NCBI GenBank assembly: GCA_031317595.1
Contig: JANCMB010000001.1
Location: 1,234,971 to 1,298,970 of the forward strand
DNA: 64,000 nucleotides
Direction: 5' to 3'
Origin: Glutamicibacter sp. PS
Lineage (GTDB): Bacteria; Actinomycetota; Actinomycetes; Actinomycetales; Micrococcaceae
A model generated the notes under the pieces. That model worked only from the letters and a program-made list of their open reading frames with translations. It had not been told where the DNA came from and searched no databases. Positions 1 through 9,678 of the stretch are shown one piece after another. The first letter of the stretch is position 1. Every line of letters starts with the position of its first letter. Made by a program: the position numbers and the translations under genes.

Positions 1-749
1 TCCACGTCCGGGAAGCCAGCGCCTGTTAGATAGTTGGTCAGCGCGTCGACCCACACGTACATAACGTGCTTCTCATTACCGGGTACCGGGATACCCCAGT
101 CGAAGGTGGTACGCGAAATCGACAGGTCATTGAGCCCGCCCTCGACGAAGCGAATAACTTCGTTGAAGCGTGAACGCGGTGCGCCGAATTCTGGGTTCTC
201 CGCATAGAAGCTCAGAAGCTTGTCCTGGTACTTCGACAGGCGGAAGAAGTAAGACTCCTCCTCCGTCCACGTGACTTCGGTGTCGGTCTCCGTGGAATAG
301 CGAACCCCATCTTCGCGCACCTCGGTCTGGTCCTCGGTGTAAAATGCCTCGTCACGTACCGAGTACCAACCAGCGTACTTATCTAGGTAGATGTCTCCGT
401 TGGCTTCCATGCGACGCCAGAGCTCCTGCGCGGCCGCGTGATGATCGGCGTCGGTCGTGCGGATGAAGCGATCATAGCTGGTGCCCAGCTCATCGTTCAT
501 GGCCTGGAACGCATCCGAATTACGCTGCGCGAGCTGAGCGGGTGTGATCCCCTCTTTCTCGGCCGTCTGCATCATCTTCTGCCCGTGCTCGTCGGTGCCG
601 GTCATGAAAAAGACGTCATAACCGTCCAGTCGCTTGAACCGAGCCATGGCGTCGGTGGCGACGACTTCGTAGGCATGCCCGATATGCGGGGTGCCATTTG
701 GGTAGGAGATCGCAGTGGTGATGTAGAAAGAGTTTTCGTCTGAGGTCAC
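1..749 (-). CDS. metG: Methionyl-tRNA synthetase, N-terminal part (cut by window edge)
   Basis: Charges tRNA-Met with methionine in the cytoplasm. The first 249 residues are visible; the rest lies beyond base 1. After a GTG start at 749, the protein reads into a Rossmann-fold class I synthetase N-terminus with the HIGH motif at residues 22-25 (within [12 protein letters not shown]). It continues through the GTDEHGQK segment and the connective-peptide region, ending near [11 protein letters not shown], which binds methionine and adenylate in this family. The GTG start is preferred because the protein then begins a few residues before the conserved [10 protein letters not shown]. The ribosome site is weak (AAGG about 13 nt upstream). 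It is unrelated to the neighbouring polysaccharide genes. Confidence 0.95.
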   Translation of the reverse strand, partial: MTSDENSFYITTAISYPNGTPHIGHAYEVVATDAMARFKRLDGYDVFFMTGTDEHGQKMMQTAEKEGITPAQLAQRNSDAFQAMNDELGTSYDRFIRTTDADHHAAAQELWRRMEANGDIYLDKYAGWYSVRDEAFYTEDQTEVREDGVRYSTETDTEVTWTEEESYFFRLSKYQDKLLSFYAENPEFGAPRSRFNEVIRFVEGGLNDLSISRTTFDWGIPVPGNEKHVMYVWVDALTNYLTGAGFPDV

Positions 750-804
750 GATGTCAAATTTACCTTAGTTGTCTTCGAGTAATTCGGCTCCGGAGCCGGT
801 CGCG

Positions 805-1797
805 TCAGGTGAGGCGATCCAGCTGGTTCCAGAACGAACTACGCAGAATCCTACGGATCTGCTGCTGGTCCGTCTTCCATTCTCCCAGAACTTGCGCGCA
901 ATCCTTAAGCAGCGTGCGATCAATTTCCGGCGGCAGGGTTGGTCGGTCCGCAAGGATCTCAAGAAGTTCGTTCTGTGTGGTGCTTGCTAGCCATGACTCC
1001 GCAACCTTTATGCCGATTTCTTCGGCCGTAACCTCTTCGCGGTGCTCATAGGCCGCGGCACCCTGATAGCCGGCTCCCGAGCTTCCACTGGAATACACGA
1101 CAGCCGCTGGCTCGCTCGAGTCTACGACTTGAGGCGACTTCTTTTGAGCCATTACCGCGGGAGTTGGCGACTTAGGAGCAACAGGAGAAACGGTTGGTGC
1201 TTTCGAAATTTCCGAGGCCGACTCGGCATGTTTCTGATCCCACTCGACAACCCGTGTGAAGGCACTATCAAGCACAGCGTCCGGGATCTTCTCCACCGCA
1301 TCTGCAGTCAGTGCGAGGTGCTCGGCGACCGAGGCTACACCCAGTCGACCTTCCGGCTTACTAACGCCGAGGATGACAACCTTCATCCCCAAGTCCTGGG
1401 CCTCCTCCACCGCTTCGGCAAGGTCATCGTCACCCGAGATCAGGTAGGCCACCGAGGCCGCACCCGTTCTTGCCACGCCGACGAGGTCTAGTGCAAGCCT
1501 AAGGTCCACTCCCTTCTGCTCGCCGTTGTAAGAGATACGGCCTAGCCGCACCTTCACCCCCGGTAGAAGACCAATACGTTTATGCTGCTCGGTAAACAGA
1601 CCATCCTTGGATGCGTCATACCAGTAGACCCGTAAGTTATTTAGACCCGTATTTTTCTTCACTGCCTGAACGATGCCGTTAATCAGGGTTGAGTAGTGAG
1701 TAGTAAAAGTCGAACGCAGAGTGGTACCCGATACCCGGTGCCCGCCGACAGATAGAAGGAATCCTGCATCGATAAATATTGCCGTTTGGTTCACCAT
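805..1797 (-). CDS. NYN-domain (LabA/DUF88-type) putative RNase
   Basis: A 330-residue cytoplasmic protein. Residues about 5-150 form an NYN domain, a PIN-like nuclease fold. It opens with FIDAGFLL (acidic Asp after a beta strand), has the second acidic cluster at GVDLRLALDLV and a third at SGDDDLAEAVEEA, which together would form the metal site. A Ser/Pro/Ala-rich linker follows (about 190-245), then a predicted helical C-terminal segment of about 80 residues (EEIGIKVAESWL to the end). Such proteins are thought to act on RNA, but no substrate can be deduced. The ATG at 1797 immediately precedes the domain. It is encoded alone, 55 nt from the metG start and in the same direction. Confidence 0.8.
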   Translation of the reverse strand: MVNQTAIFIDAGFLLSVGGHRVSGTTLRSTFTTHYSTLINGIVQAVKKNTGLNNLRVYWYDASKDGLFTEQHKRIGLLPGVKVRLGRISYNGEQKGVDLRLALDLVGVARTGAASVAYLISGDDDLAEAVEEAQDLGMKVVILGVSKPEGRLGVASVAEHLALTADAVEKIPDAVLDSAFTRVVEWDQKHAESASEISKAPTVSPVAPKSPTPAVMAQKKSPQVVDSSEPAAVVYSSGSSGAGYQGAAAYEHREEVTAEEIGIKVAESWLASTTQNELLEILADRPTLPPEIDRTLLKDCAQVLGEWKTDQQQIRRILRSSFWNQLDRLT

Positions 1798-2013
1798 GAT
1801 TCGATCCTACTGAGATCAGCGTTGGTCCGAACCCCGCGCAAGGATGATTCGATGCTCCGAGAATGGCTCAATATTGCACTTTGCCTTCCGCCCAGCGAGA
1901 AGAATCCCCGGAATCACGCGGACAAACTTGGGAAATCAGGCAGGGTTGGCGCCTATTCGAACTGAGCTAACGATTCTATAACTCTTCATGCGGCTCGACC
2001 TGAGATTAAAGAG

Positions 2014-2048
2014 GAGACGGTCCCATACACATGGCATGGAACCGTCTC
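2014..2048 (-). terminator. Intrinsic terminator-like hairpin after wecB
   Basis: An inverted repeat with 13-nt arms (GAGACGGTcCCAT at 2014-2026 and ATGGaACCGTCTC at 2036-2048, one mismatch) lies 16 nt past the wecB stop. On the minus strand it is followed by a short T-rich stretch (CTCTTTAATC). It would end the 2-17 kb polysaccharide transcript. The rest of the 1798-2063 gap shows no gene. Confidence 0.65.
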
Positions 2049-2063
2049 GTCTACAGCGAAGAA

Positions 2064-3248
2064 CTAGATGCTTGCGGCCTGAATCAAGGATTCTTCATCA
2101 GGCAACTGCGAATCGAAGTCCTCAATTCGTTGCCCTACACCTAGCAGTTGAGCGATAGCGGCCACCGTACGCTCAGAAGCCTTGCCGTCACCATAGGGGT
2201 TCACGGCGTTCGCCATTGCCTTGTATGCGACGTCGTTGTGCAACAATTCGGTGACCGAATCGAAGATGACATCCTCGGCGGTGCCGATCAACCGCACGGT
2301 TCCCGCTGCGACAGCCTCGGGACGCTCGGTATTCTCGCGCATGACAAGAACCGGCTTGCCCAAGCTCGGCGCCTCTTCCTGAACACCACCGGAATCGGTC
2401 AACACCACCGAAGAAGCATTGATGATACGCGTGAATTCTCCGTAGGCGAGCGGCTCGGTGAGCGTGATGTTTGGACGTCCTTCAATCTCCGGTAGGAGAG
2501 CCTCACGAACTGCGGGGTTGCGGTGCAATGGAAGAATGAACTCCACATCCGGCTCCGACTTCGAAAGGCGCGCTAGGGCACGACCGATTCCACGCATCGG
2601 CTCGCCCTGATTTTCACGACGGTGAGTCGTAACCAGAACAATGCGCTTGCCCGATTGCACCAAGGCCTCAAGCTTGTCGTCCGTGAACGGTACGCGCTTT
2701 TCCACCACGGTGAGCAAGGCATCAATCACCGAGTTACCGGTGACTACGATGTCGTCGCCCCTGAAGGTTTCGCGCATCAGGTTGGAACGACTTAAGGACG
2801 TCGGAGCCAAATGCAACGAGCTAATTTGGCTCGTTAGCTTACGGTTTGCCTCTTCCGGGAAGGGAGAGAAAATATCGTAACTACGCAATCCAGCTTCCGC
2901 ATGGACCACCGGGATACCCCGATAGAAGGCGGCGATGGCGCCTGCGGTCGAAGTGGTGGTATCGCCCTGAACCAGGACGGCGTCCGGCTTCTCTTTCTCG
3001 AAAATCTCGTCGAGACCGGTGATCGTCTTGGTGAGCAGCCCGTTTAGGGTCTGCCGCGGCTGAATGACATCGAGGTCGTAGTCGGGGGTGATGTCGAAAA
3101 GCTCGTTCACCTGATCGAGCATTTCGCGGTGCTGACCAGTCACGGTCACCACACACTCGAAACCTTCGGTTTCTTTCAAAGCCTTAACGATCGGAGCTAC
3201 CTTGATAGCCTCGGGTCGTGTGCCATAGATCGGCATGATCTTCTTCAT
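2064..3248 (-). CDS. wecB: UDP-N-acetylglucosamine 2-epimerase (non-hydrolysing)
   Basis: Interconverts UDP-GlcNAc and UDP-ManNAc in the cytoplasm, the first step towards UDP-ManNAcA. At 394 residues it has the usual length of the family. Visible signatures are YGTRPEAIK near the N-terminus, LVQGDTTTSTAGA, the VHAEAGLRSYD segment with the following FPEEANRK, and the C-terminal nucleotide-binding DSGGVQEEAPSLGKPVLVMR. The ATG at 3248 is 25 nt downstream of wecC, so the two are almost certainly one operon. It is the last gene of the minus-strand cluster, followed by a hairpin terminator. A glycosyltransferase of similar fold is unlikely because the epimerase motifs are complete. Confidence 0.95.
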   Translation of the reverse strand: MKKIMPIYGTRPEAIKVAPIVKALKETEGFECVVTVTGQHREMLDQVNELFDITPDYDLDVIQPRQTLNGLLTKTITGLDEIFEKEKPDAVLVQGDTTTSTAGAIAAFYRGIPVVHAEAGLRSYDIFSPFPEEANRKLTSQISSLHLAPTSLSRSNLMRETFRGDDIVVTGNSVIDALLTVVEKRVPFTDDKLEALVQSGKRIVLVTTHRRENQGEPMRGIGRALARLSKSEPDVEFILPLHRNPAVREALLPEIEGRPNITLTEPLAYGEFTRIINASSVVLTDSGGVQEEAPSLGKPVLVMRENTERPEAVAAGTVRLIGTAEDVIFDSVTELLHNDVAYKAMANAVNPYGDGKASERTVAAIAQLLGVGQRIEDFDSQLPDEESLIQAASI

Positions 3249-3273
3249 GAGGTGCTTCCTCTCGGACGACGCC

Positions 3274-4506
3274 TTAGCGCCACAGACCGCGGGTATCGAT
3301 AACTTCCTTACCGGCCAGAGCGGTGGCCGGCACGGTCTTGAACTGATCGTGGTCGACCAGGAGCGTCAGGACGCTTGCGTCAGCGAGGGCAGTATCGGTA
3401 GGAGTCAAGGTCAAATTGCTGAGACCGTCCAAGGACTTCGGCAAGGCCTCGACATGCGGCTCAACGGCGAGGAACTCCACGGAAGGATTCGCCTCAGCAA
3501 GCTTGCGCGCAATCGCGATCGACGGCGACTCGCGCATATCGTCAATGTTTGCCTTGAAAGCCAGCCCCAGCAGTGCGACCTTACCGTTGAACTTGTCCGA
3601 CTTCGTGGCCTCTTCAACCTTGCTAATGACCCAGTTCGGCTTAGCGTCGTTAGTCTCACGGGCTTGACGGATAATCTGCGCCTGCTCAGGAACTGCCGAC
3701 ACGATGAACCACGGATCCACAGCGATGCAGTGGCCGCCCACACCGGGACCCGGCTGCAGAATATTCACGCGCGGGTGACGGTTAGCCAACTCGATGAGCT
3801 CCCAAACATCGATCCCCAGCTTGTCGGAGATGACGGAGAGCTCGTTGGCAAATGCGATGTTCACGTCACGGAAGGAGTTCTCGACCAGCTTTGCCATTTC
3901 GGCAGTTACAGCATCGGTGGTCAGGATGTCAGCTTCGCAGAAGGTTGCGTACAGCGCCTTGGCCTTCTCTGCTGCTTCCGGAGTAATACCGCCAACGATG
4001 CGATCGTTGGTAACCAGTTCTTCCATTACGTAACCTGGCAGCACACGCTCCGGGCAGTGTGCGATCAAGAGGCTGTCGGAAGTCAGGTCCGGGCGCTTGG
4101 CAAGTAGGTAGTCGGCGAGGTGCTGAGTGGCGCCTGGAGGGGAGGTCGACTCGAGGATAACCAACTCGCCGCCCTTGAGCTTGGGAGCGATACCGTCGGC
4201 GGCAGCCTCAATGTAGGAGAGATCGGCGGTGTAGTCCTCGTTGAATGGAGTCGGGACGGCTACGATGTATGCCTCGGCCTCCGGAGTGTCAAAGCTGGCG
4301 CTCAGAGTCCCTTCCGCTACAGCCTTGGCCACGAATTCGCCAAGGGCTGGTTCAACGAACGGCACCTCGCCCTTATTAACAGCTTCGACCGTGCGCGGCG
4401 TTACGTCGACACCTTTGACGACAATTCCCTTTGAGGCCAGGATTGCTGCGGTCGGTAGACCGATGTAGCCCAGACCGATAACGGCAACTTCTTTAATGGT
4501 GTTCAC
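3274..4506 (-). CDS. wecC: UDP-N-acetyl-D-mannosamine dehydrogenase
   Basis: Oxidises UDP-ManNAc to UDP-ManNAcA with two NAD+. The 410-residue protein has an N-terminal Rossmann motif (VIGLGYIGLPTA, residues 9-20) and the middle UDP-sugar dehydrogenase domain. The catalytic cysteine is Cys260 in GPGVGGHCIAVDPW, and the C-terminal UDP-binding domain follows with GLAFKANIDDMRESPS. It shares the UDP-glucose 6-dehydrogenase fold. The immediately following wecB is what argues for UDP-ManNAc as substrate. The start is GTG at 4506, with a purine-rich GAGAGAAAG upstream. A 115-nt gap to the upstream glycosyltransferase could hold a local promoter. Confidence 0.92.
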   Translation of the reverse strand: MNTIKEVAVIGLGYIGLPTAAILASKGIVVKGVDVTPRTVEAVNKGEVPFVEPALGEFVAKAVAEGTLSASFDTPEAEAYIVAVPTPFNEDYTADLSYIEAAADGIAPKLKGGELVILESTSPPGATQHLADYLLAKRPDLTSDSLLIAHCPERVLPGYVMEELVTNDRIVGGITPEAAEKAKALYATFCEADILTTDAVTAEMAKLVENSFRDVNIAFANELSVISDKLGIDVWELIELANRHPRVNILQPGPGVGGHCIAVDPWFIVSAVPEQAQIIRQARETNDAKPNWVISKVEEATKSDKFNGKVALLGLAFKANIDDMRESPSIAIARKLAEANPSVEFLAVEPHVEALPKSLDGLSNLTLTPTDTALADASVLTLLVDHDQFKTVPATALAGKEVIDTRGLWR

Positions 4507-4621
4507 GAACGTCGCTTTCTCTCAGGTGCAAGTTCAGGCCCTGCCGGACCCATAGATAAGTTCTATAACGTTTAGGTTACGGAAATAGCCTCTCAAACCA
4601 TACCGCAAAGCGGGAGCAGGT

Positions 4622-6379
4622 TCACCGTGATTCTTTAGTTACCTGCTCGTAGATTTCCACGAGATGACGCGCATTCGCATCCCAAGTTCGCGTATTCAAA
4701 ACCAATTCGCGTCCACGTTGCCCCATGGAGTCGAGCAATTCAGGCTGACTCTGGGCTTGCACGATGGCGTCGGCCCAAGCTCGCTCATCGCCGGGCTCGA
4801 CCAAGTGACCATTCTCACCGTCAACGATTAATTCCCGGAGGGCTGGTAGATCTGAAGCCAAAACTGGCACTCGGCTAGCAAGCGCTTCGACAGGCTTTAG
4901 CGGTGTCACAGCGCGCGTAACCTCCAGATCCCTTCGAGGCACGACAAATACGTTCAGCGCTGCATGGTACGCATGCGCCTCATGCCGAGGAACTCGGCCT
5001 GGAAAATGACAAATACGTTCAATGTCCAGGTCGACTGCCAGCTTGCGAAGATTCTCGAGTTCTGCCCCATCCCCAACGATGAGGACTCTTAGAAGCGGGA
5101 TCTCGTCTTTTATCAGGGCAGCGGCACGAAGTACGATATCGAGCCCTTCATACGGAACGATGCTACTGATAGTTCCGACGTAGAAGGCTCCCTCCTCAAG
5201 GGCTAGACGCTGCCGCGCATTCGAGCGTGGCAGTGGATCCTCCAAGAACCTTTCACCGACCGCGTTCGGCAATATGTCTATCTTGTCAGCGTTCACGCCT
5301 GCAGCAATTAGGTTTGACTTCATGGACTCACCAAGAGTCACAACTCGGTCCGCGGACCGAGCCAATTCAGCTTCACGCGCCGTGAATAGTCGGTATCTCT
5401 CAGATTGCTTGGCATCCGGACCGCGAGTGGAAGCCCAAGTATCCGCCAATTGCCCTCGCACCTCATAGATCCATGGAATGTTCAACTCTCGTGCCACCGC
5501 GCGGACGGATAAGGCATTCGAGTAATCCGTGGTCGTATGCAACACGGTCGGGCGGGAGCGTAGCGCCAGCTTAAGTAGCTCCTCGGTCTGTTGTTGCAGA
5601 AGACCCGATAGATCATGACGCGCCGGAAACGGAAAAATTCGCCGATAGGTAATGGCACCGACCTTATCCTGTTCCCTAGCAAAGACGTGCCCAATGTTGA
5701 CTGGGTATTGCGCACGAGTGACAGCCACTGGCACACAATCCCGCTCAACTAAAGCGCATAAAATAGAATGCGTACGCTGCGCATATCCGCTCCCCGTCGC
5801 CGGCAATGAATTAGTTGCAAAATACAAGACATCGCTTGACTCGGACGAAGCATTTTGCGACTTGCTTTCTGTGCATTGGAGAATAGGGTCAGCTCCGCAG
5901 AGTGTACGGAACTCACTGAGGTAATGGAGATACTGTCTTGAACTACCTGCTTCTTCCAATAACTTGAGAGCTTTAGTCAATTCGCCTAATTGCCAGTGCA
6001 ACCGAGCTCGTCGCCTTTGGGTTCTGGTCGAGTCCGGAAGGAATTTAAGCACTTGCTCTGCCAAGTCCCATTTATGCATAGCAATACAAACGTCGCTCAG
6101 AAATAGTCCATCACTAACGCTTCTACTCGATGACTTCCATACGTTTAGTAAAGATTCCAGATCAGACGACTGGTCTCCCAGTAAGCACAGAAAACCACGA
6201 ACCTTTACTTCTGAAATTGGAAGACGAACCAAGGAAGCTATCGGTAAACGCCGAACAATCCTCTTGAACCTCCGGGCCACTTGGAGAACGAAGTTCCCTG
6301 GATCGTCTTGCAAATTGGCGCGAACCAAGCTTGTCACGTTAAGAACGTTCTGAGACAGAACTGCAATTCGCGACATCAT
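4622..6379 (-). CDS. Family 4 glycosyltransferase with helical N-terminal region
   Basis: A 585-residue cytoplasmic or membrane-associated glycosyltransferase. Residues 1 to about 175 are helical and resemble degenerate TPR repeats (AEQVLKFLPDSTRTQRRRAR, ALKLLEEAGSSRQYLHYL), possibly for protein contacts. From about 185 a GT-B enzyme begins with the acceptor-side motif LPATGSGYAQR. It continues through YEVRGQLADTW and the C-terminal donor domain (FYVGTISSIVPYEGLDIVLRA, LLRVLIVGDGAE, and the EX7E-like TPLKPVEALASRVPVLASD). GT4 retaining enzymes typically use UDP- or GDP-sugars; the specificity here is unknown. Its ATGATG start overlaps the stop of the upstream GT by 4 nt, indicating translational coupling. 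Confidence 0.85.
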   Translation of the reverse strand: MMSRIAVLSQNVLNVTSLVRANLQDDPGNFVLQVARRFKRIVRRLPIASLVRLPISEVKVRGFLCLLGDQSSDLESLLNVWKSSSRSVSDGLFLSDVCIAMHKWDLAEQVLKFLPDSTRTQRRRARLHWQLGELTKALKLLEEAGSSRQYLHYLSEFRTLCGADPILQCTESKSQNASSESSDVLYFATNSLPATGSGYAQRTHSILCALVERDCVPVAVTRAQYPVNIGHVFAREQDKVGAITYRRIFPFPARHDLSGLLQQQTEELLKLALRSRPTVLHTTTDYSNALSVRAVARELNIPWIYEVRGQLADTWASTRGPDAKQSERYRLFTAREAELARSADRVVTLGESMKSNLIAAGVNADKIDILPNAVGERFLEDPLPRSNARQRLALEEGAFYVGTISSIVPYEGLDIVLRAAALIKDEIPLLRVLIVGDGAELENLRKLAVDLDIERICHFPGRVPRHEAHAYHAALNVFVVPRRDLEVTRAVTPLKPVEALASRVPVLASDLPALRELIVDGENGHLVEPGDERAWADAIVQAQSQPELLDSMGQRGRELVLNTRTWDANARHLVEIYEQVTKESR

Positions 6380-7563
6380 AGACTCTCGTCCCTTCGACGG
6401 TCTTCGACCAATGCCACTAACTCATCAAGAAACTTCGCAGCGAGTTCGTTGAGAGATGCATGATCGGCAACCCAATCACAACCATTACGAGACACATCCA
6501 ACTTTTCCCGATTATGAGAAAGGTCAACTAAGTAATCTTGAATAGCACGTACACTTTGGGGAACAACATGACCCGCTTTCGCTTCACGGATGACCTCAGC
6601 GGCTTCTCCACTTACAAGCCCGGTCACGTGTCGATTCAAGTGCATTAGCTCGTATAGCTTCGACGGAATGGTGTGTTCGAAGCTTGGCCAATCAGAGCGA
6701 AGCGATACCAAGCAAGTATCTGCCCAAGCATAGTTTTTCAGCACTCCACCACCAATGACTGGTTCTCTAAAGTCAACATCGACGTGTAGATCTTCAGCCA
6801 GTTTGCGCAGTTTATCCTCTTCCGTACCCCGCCCCACAATACGAAGTTCTACGTATTGTTGAATCCCGGAAACTGCTTCTATTACACTTTCTAGCCCTTG
6901 ACTACGACCCAGATTACCAAGATAAAGCACTCTAAGGCGATTACCCCTAGGGCACTCTTCCAACGGCACTAGTGGGGTGCTGAGGTCGACACCGTTACGT
7001 ACCACAATCGTACGATTTGAGCGCGTTACTCCCATTTTTTCAGCCAGCCCATTAGTAGTTGTTACTAATAGATCCGAGCGCCTCAGAAGGAAACCCAATA
7101 ACCCGCTAATCATTGGCTCTAACCAACTGATTCGCAGTACTTTGGAGTCCTTGAGCAAGTCGGGCCAGGCATCTCGTAAATCAACTACGAAGGGAACTCG
7201 CCAGATTTTACTTAGGGCATAGCCAACGACCATCGTTGGCAAGGCAGGAACAGTTGCTATGACTACGTCCGGGGTAGAACTTCTCAATCCAACTGGCAAG
7301 CTACGCACAGCGTCACAAAAATGCTTGACCAGCTTGCCAAGCATCGAGTGGGATGCAGTAAACGAACGGTATCTATGAATAACTACGTTGGTCGGTGGGG
7401 CACCCTCCACATTTTCAGGATAAACAGCCTGGCTCGTCGGAGCAGGCGTTACCACCGACACTTTATGCCCTTGCTCGGCAAAGTACTTAGTGAAGGCCGC
7501 CCAGCGCCTTTGCGGAGGTGAGTGCTCCGGCCAGAAGGAATGTGTTAGAAGTAATACTCGCAT
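6376..7563 (-). CDS. Family 4 glycosyltransferase
   Basis: A 395-residue GT-B enzyme. It opens with RVLLLTHSFWPEHSPPQRRW, the typical acceptor-domain start of WbuB-like GT4 proteins. A hydrophobic segment follows (ATVPALPTMVVGYAL, then VVDLRDAWPDLL). The donor domain has VLYLGNLGRSQGLESVIEA, LRIVGRGTEEDKLR and the HTIPSKLYELMHLNRHV segment, which corresponds to the nucleotide-sugar binding EX7E region. It is likely to transfer one residue during assembly of the wec-locus repeat unit on the inner membrane face. The start lies 48 nt below the preceding gene and the stop overlaps the next gene, so it is part of the same transcript. Confidence 0.87.
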   Translation of the reverse strand: MRVLLLTHSFWPEHSPPQRRWAAFTKYFAEQGHKVSVVTPAPTSQAVYPENVEGAPPTNVVIHRYRSFTASHSMLGKLVKHFCDAVRSLPVGLRSSTPDVVIATVPALPTMVVGYALSKIWRVPFVVDLRDAWPDLLKDSKVLRISWLEPMISGLLGFLLRRSDLLVTTTNGLAEKMGVTRSNRTIVVRNGVDLSTPLVPLEECPRGNRLRVLYLGNLGRSQGLESVIEAVSGIQQYVELRIVGRGTEEDKLRKLAEDLHVDVDFREPVIGGGVLKNYAWADTCLVSLRSDWPSFEHTIPSKLYELMHLNRHVTGLVSGEAAEVIREAKAGHVVPQSVRAIQDYLVDLSHNREKLDVSRNGCDWVADHASLNELAAKFLDELVALVEDRRRDESL

Positions 7564-7611
7564 CTACCGTTTGCCCCCACAGCGGACTGAATCCAACCAG
7601 CCATCAGCCCG

Positions 7612-9528
7612 TCAGAAAAACAGATGCTGATCATTCCTACCGAACCATTGAATTCTACCAGTTGCCGTGAGCTCCGCATCACTGAGTTTCCACGTATGCA
7701 TACCACCGTCCCCTGTACGCATTTGCATGAAATTGAATCGATCAGACGAATAGATGCGACCTCCCTTTTTGCTGATGTCACGTAGAAATTGAGTGTCTTC
7801 ACCACGGCCACGTGCCTCAAAGGGTGTCTCCTTGAATACGTCAGCATGACCAAGCATCGTCGGCCCCATGACCAAATTTGTGAATCTATGCTCACGGTCT
7901 TCAAATCGAAGCAATGTAACGTCGGACGCTTCGAGGTACATGTAGTGCGCTTGCTTGCCGACTATCGATGCCCCGCTATACCTAAGCGCGGAAACTTGAT
8001 CGAATAGGTAGTAAGCTCCGTACAAATCATCGTCATCCATCTTTGTAATGAAGTCTCCGTCACACCTTGCAACCGCAAGATTCAGACACTCACCTAGTGA
8101 CAACTCATCACCAGCTTCTAGTGTCACAAGCTCTGCAATTCCAAGGTCTGCTGCCTTCGCCTGCATCAGACTCGAATCCAACGAAAATTTATGCGCCACC
8201 AATACGAGCTGAACGTCAACCGCGGCTTGCCTCCCGACCGTTTCGAGAATGTGCTCAACCTGCGCAGGTCGAATAGTGGAAACAACAACGCTGACCCGTG
8301 CCTTAGACGCCATGGACTTTGGACCCAACGTGAGCTTGCCGTCGATTCCAATCGCCCTAGCGATACTCTCAGCTCGATGTGCATAAGTGTGTTCAGACCA
8401 TATTCTGCGTTGCCCGAGATGCACAGTTCTGTCTCGAAGCTCTGGACTTCTTACTATGCTACGAATTGCATTTGCCGCATCGTTCGAGTTGTCTACTTGG
8501 ATTACTTCGTTAGCAGCAAAAAAATTCTGAATGGCTAGACTTGGTGCCGAAACGACGGCAGCTCCAGAAGCGGTAATTTCGAAAATTCTGCGAGCACACA
8601 TGCTTGGAGAATCAACAACCGAATTAACATTCAAGAAAACATTATAGTATTTGTATGCGGTGAGCATCTTGTCATACGGTAAAGAACCGACGACATGCGA
8701 GTCATATGGTTCAGGGAATTGATACTTGTTGTCACCACCATACTGCCTCGAAAAAATATCAAACCCATGTGATAATTTAGGGGCGACTTCCGCAGCCCCC
8801 GAAAGCACGATATCCATCTGCTCCCGGCGTTCAGGGAATTTATGGGCAAAGTACATTCCTGCGAATGCAACGTCCCTTCGCGCCTGACTAATGGGTCTCA
8901 CGGGATTATGAAAACTTGGCTGCGCAGCGAAACTTAGCGTCCGAACATTTTCGTGCCCTAAGTGTTTTTTATAGCTAGGAATCATGCGTTCGTCAGATGT
9001 GAAAACATGATCGAACAGCCTGGCCGTCTCAAGGAAATCATAAAAGTGTGGAGGGTCCTCCTTGTTCCAGAAGACTGTCGGTATCTTGGCGTCAGAAAAC
9101 GCGCTTACCATGTCAATAAATGCGGGCCTCGGAGCTGTCGGACCGGTTAGGTGATATTGCCAAGCACCGCCGTTCCCAGCCCACGCTGACTCGACAAACA
9201 ACAAATCAAATTCTTGGTTCGCCAAGTCTGAAGACCAACTATCGGGAGTGATAAACGTGCATTTCCACTCCGGATACCATGCTTTCGCACTAAAATCATC
9301 CACAACTATCGCCACGGATAATGTTTGACCAGCCTCCAACGCGTCGCTGAAGCTAACGGAGGGCAACTGCAATCCAACAGACTTTTCAACTTCACTTTGC
9401 AGAGCGCTCGCTGAAAAGGATGGGGCCTCGCTGGAGTGCTGGCGCTCGTACCAGTCACGGAGTTGGACAAATCCCCCATGCCTAAGATGCCATGCGGCTC
9501 GTCGCAATTCTCTGACACTAATCTTCAT
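7612..9528 (-). CDS. Two-domain glycosyltransferase (CgeB-like GT-B plus GT2-like)
   Basis: A 638-residue protein. Residues about 70-400 resemble the CgeB/DUF3880 type of GT-B protein: DLLFVESAWAGNGGAW, PTVFWNKEDPPHFYDFL, then VAFAGMYFAHKFPERREQM and the C-terminal RRIFEITASGAAVVSAPS. Residues about 410-600 resemble a GT2 domain with GT-A fold: VSVVVSTIRPAQVEHIL, and a metal-binding acidic run DDDD in FITKMDDDDLYGAYYL. Its ATG at 9528 has GGTGAGG just upstream. It lies directly below an intrinsic terminator, so it probably has its own promoter or receives read-through. The sugar specificities are unknown. The two catalytic modules could add successive residues. Confidence 0.8.
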   Translation of the reverse strand: MKISVRELRRAAWHLRHGGFVQLRDWYERQHSSEAPSFSASALQSEVEKSVGLQLPSVSFSDALEAGQTLSVAIVVDDFSAKAWYPEWKCTFITPDSWSSDLANQEFDLLFVESAWAGNGGAWQYHLTGPTAPRPAFIDMVSAFSDAKIPTVFWNKEDPPHFYDFLETARLFDHVFTSDERMIPSYKKHLGHENVRTLSFAAQPSFHNPVRPISQARRDVAFAGMYFAHKFPERREQMDIVLSGAAEVAPKLSHGFDIFSRQYGGDNKYQFPEPYDSHVVGSLPYDKMLTAYKYYNVFLNVNSVVDSPSMCARRIFEITASGAAVVSAPSLAIQNFFAANEVIQVDNSNDAANAIRSIVRSPELRDRTVHLGQRRIWSEHTYAHRAESIARAIGIDGKLTLGPKSMASKARVSVVVSTIRPAQVEHILETVGRQAAVDVQLVLVAHKFSLDSSLMQAKAADLGIAELVTLEAGDELSLGECLNLAVARCDGDFITKMDDDDLYGAYYLFDQVSALRYSGASIVGKQAHYMYLEASDVTLLRFEDREHRFTNLVMGPTMLGHADVFKETPFEARGRGEDTQFLRDISKKGGRIYSSDRFNFMQMRTGDGGMHTWKLSDAELTATGRIQWFGRNDQHLFF

Positions 9529-9596
9529 AATACCTCACCGAAAATCGGAAACTTTAATAATTAGCCCGATAAAACAAGCTGATCGCAGTAAGTCAG

Positions 9597-9645
9597 CCAA
9601 AAGCCCAGATTGAAGTTTCAAGTTAACCGCAATCTGGGCTTTTGG
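9597..9645 (-). terminator. Intrinsic terminator inside the wec cluster
   Basis: Perfect 16-nt arms CCAAAAGCCCAGATTG (9597-9612) and CAATCTGGGCTTTTGG (9630-9645) with a 17-nt loop. The arms supply a T4 on either strand, so it could work in both directions. It sits between the stop of the 1672-aa gene (9679) and the start at 9528, splitting the cluster into two transcription units or attenuating the downstream one. Confidence 0.75.
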
Positions 9646-9678
9646 TTGGGCAACTATCGATTTCGTCGAACCATCGGT

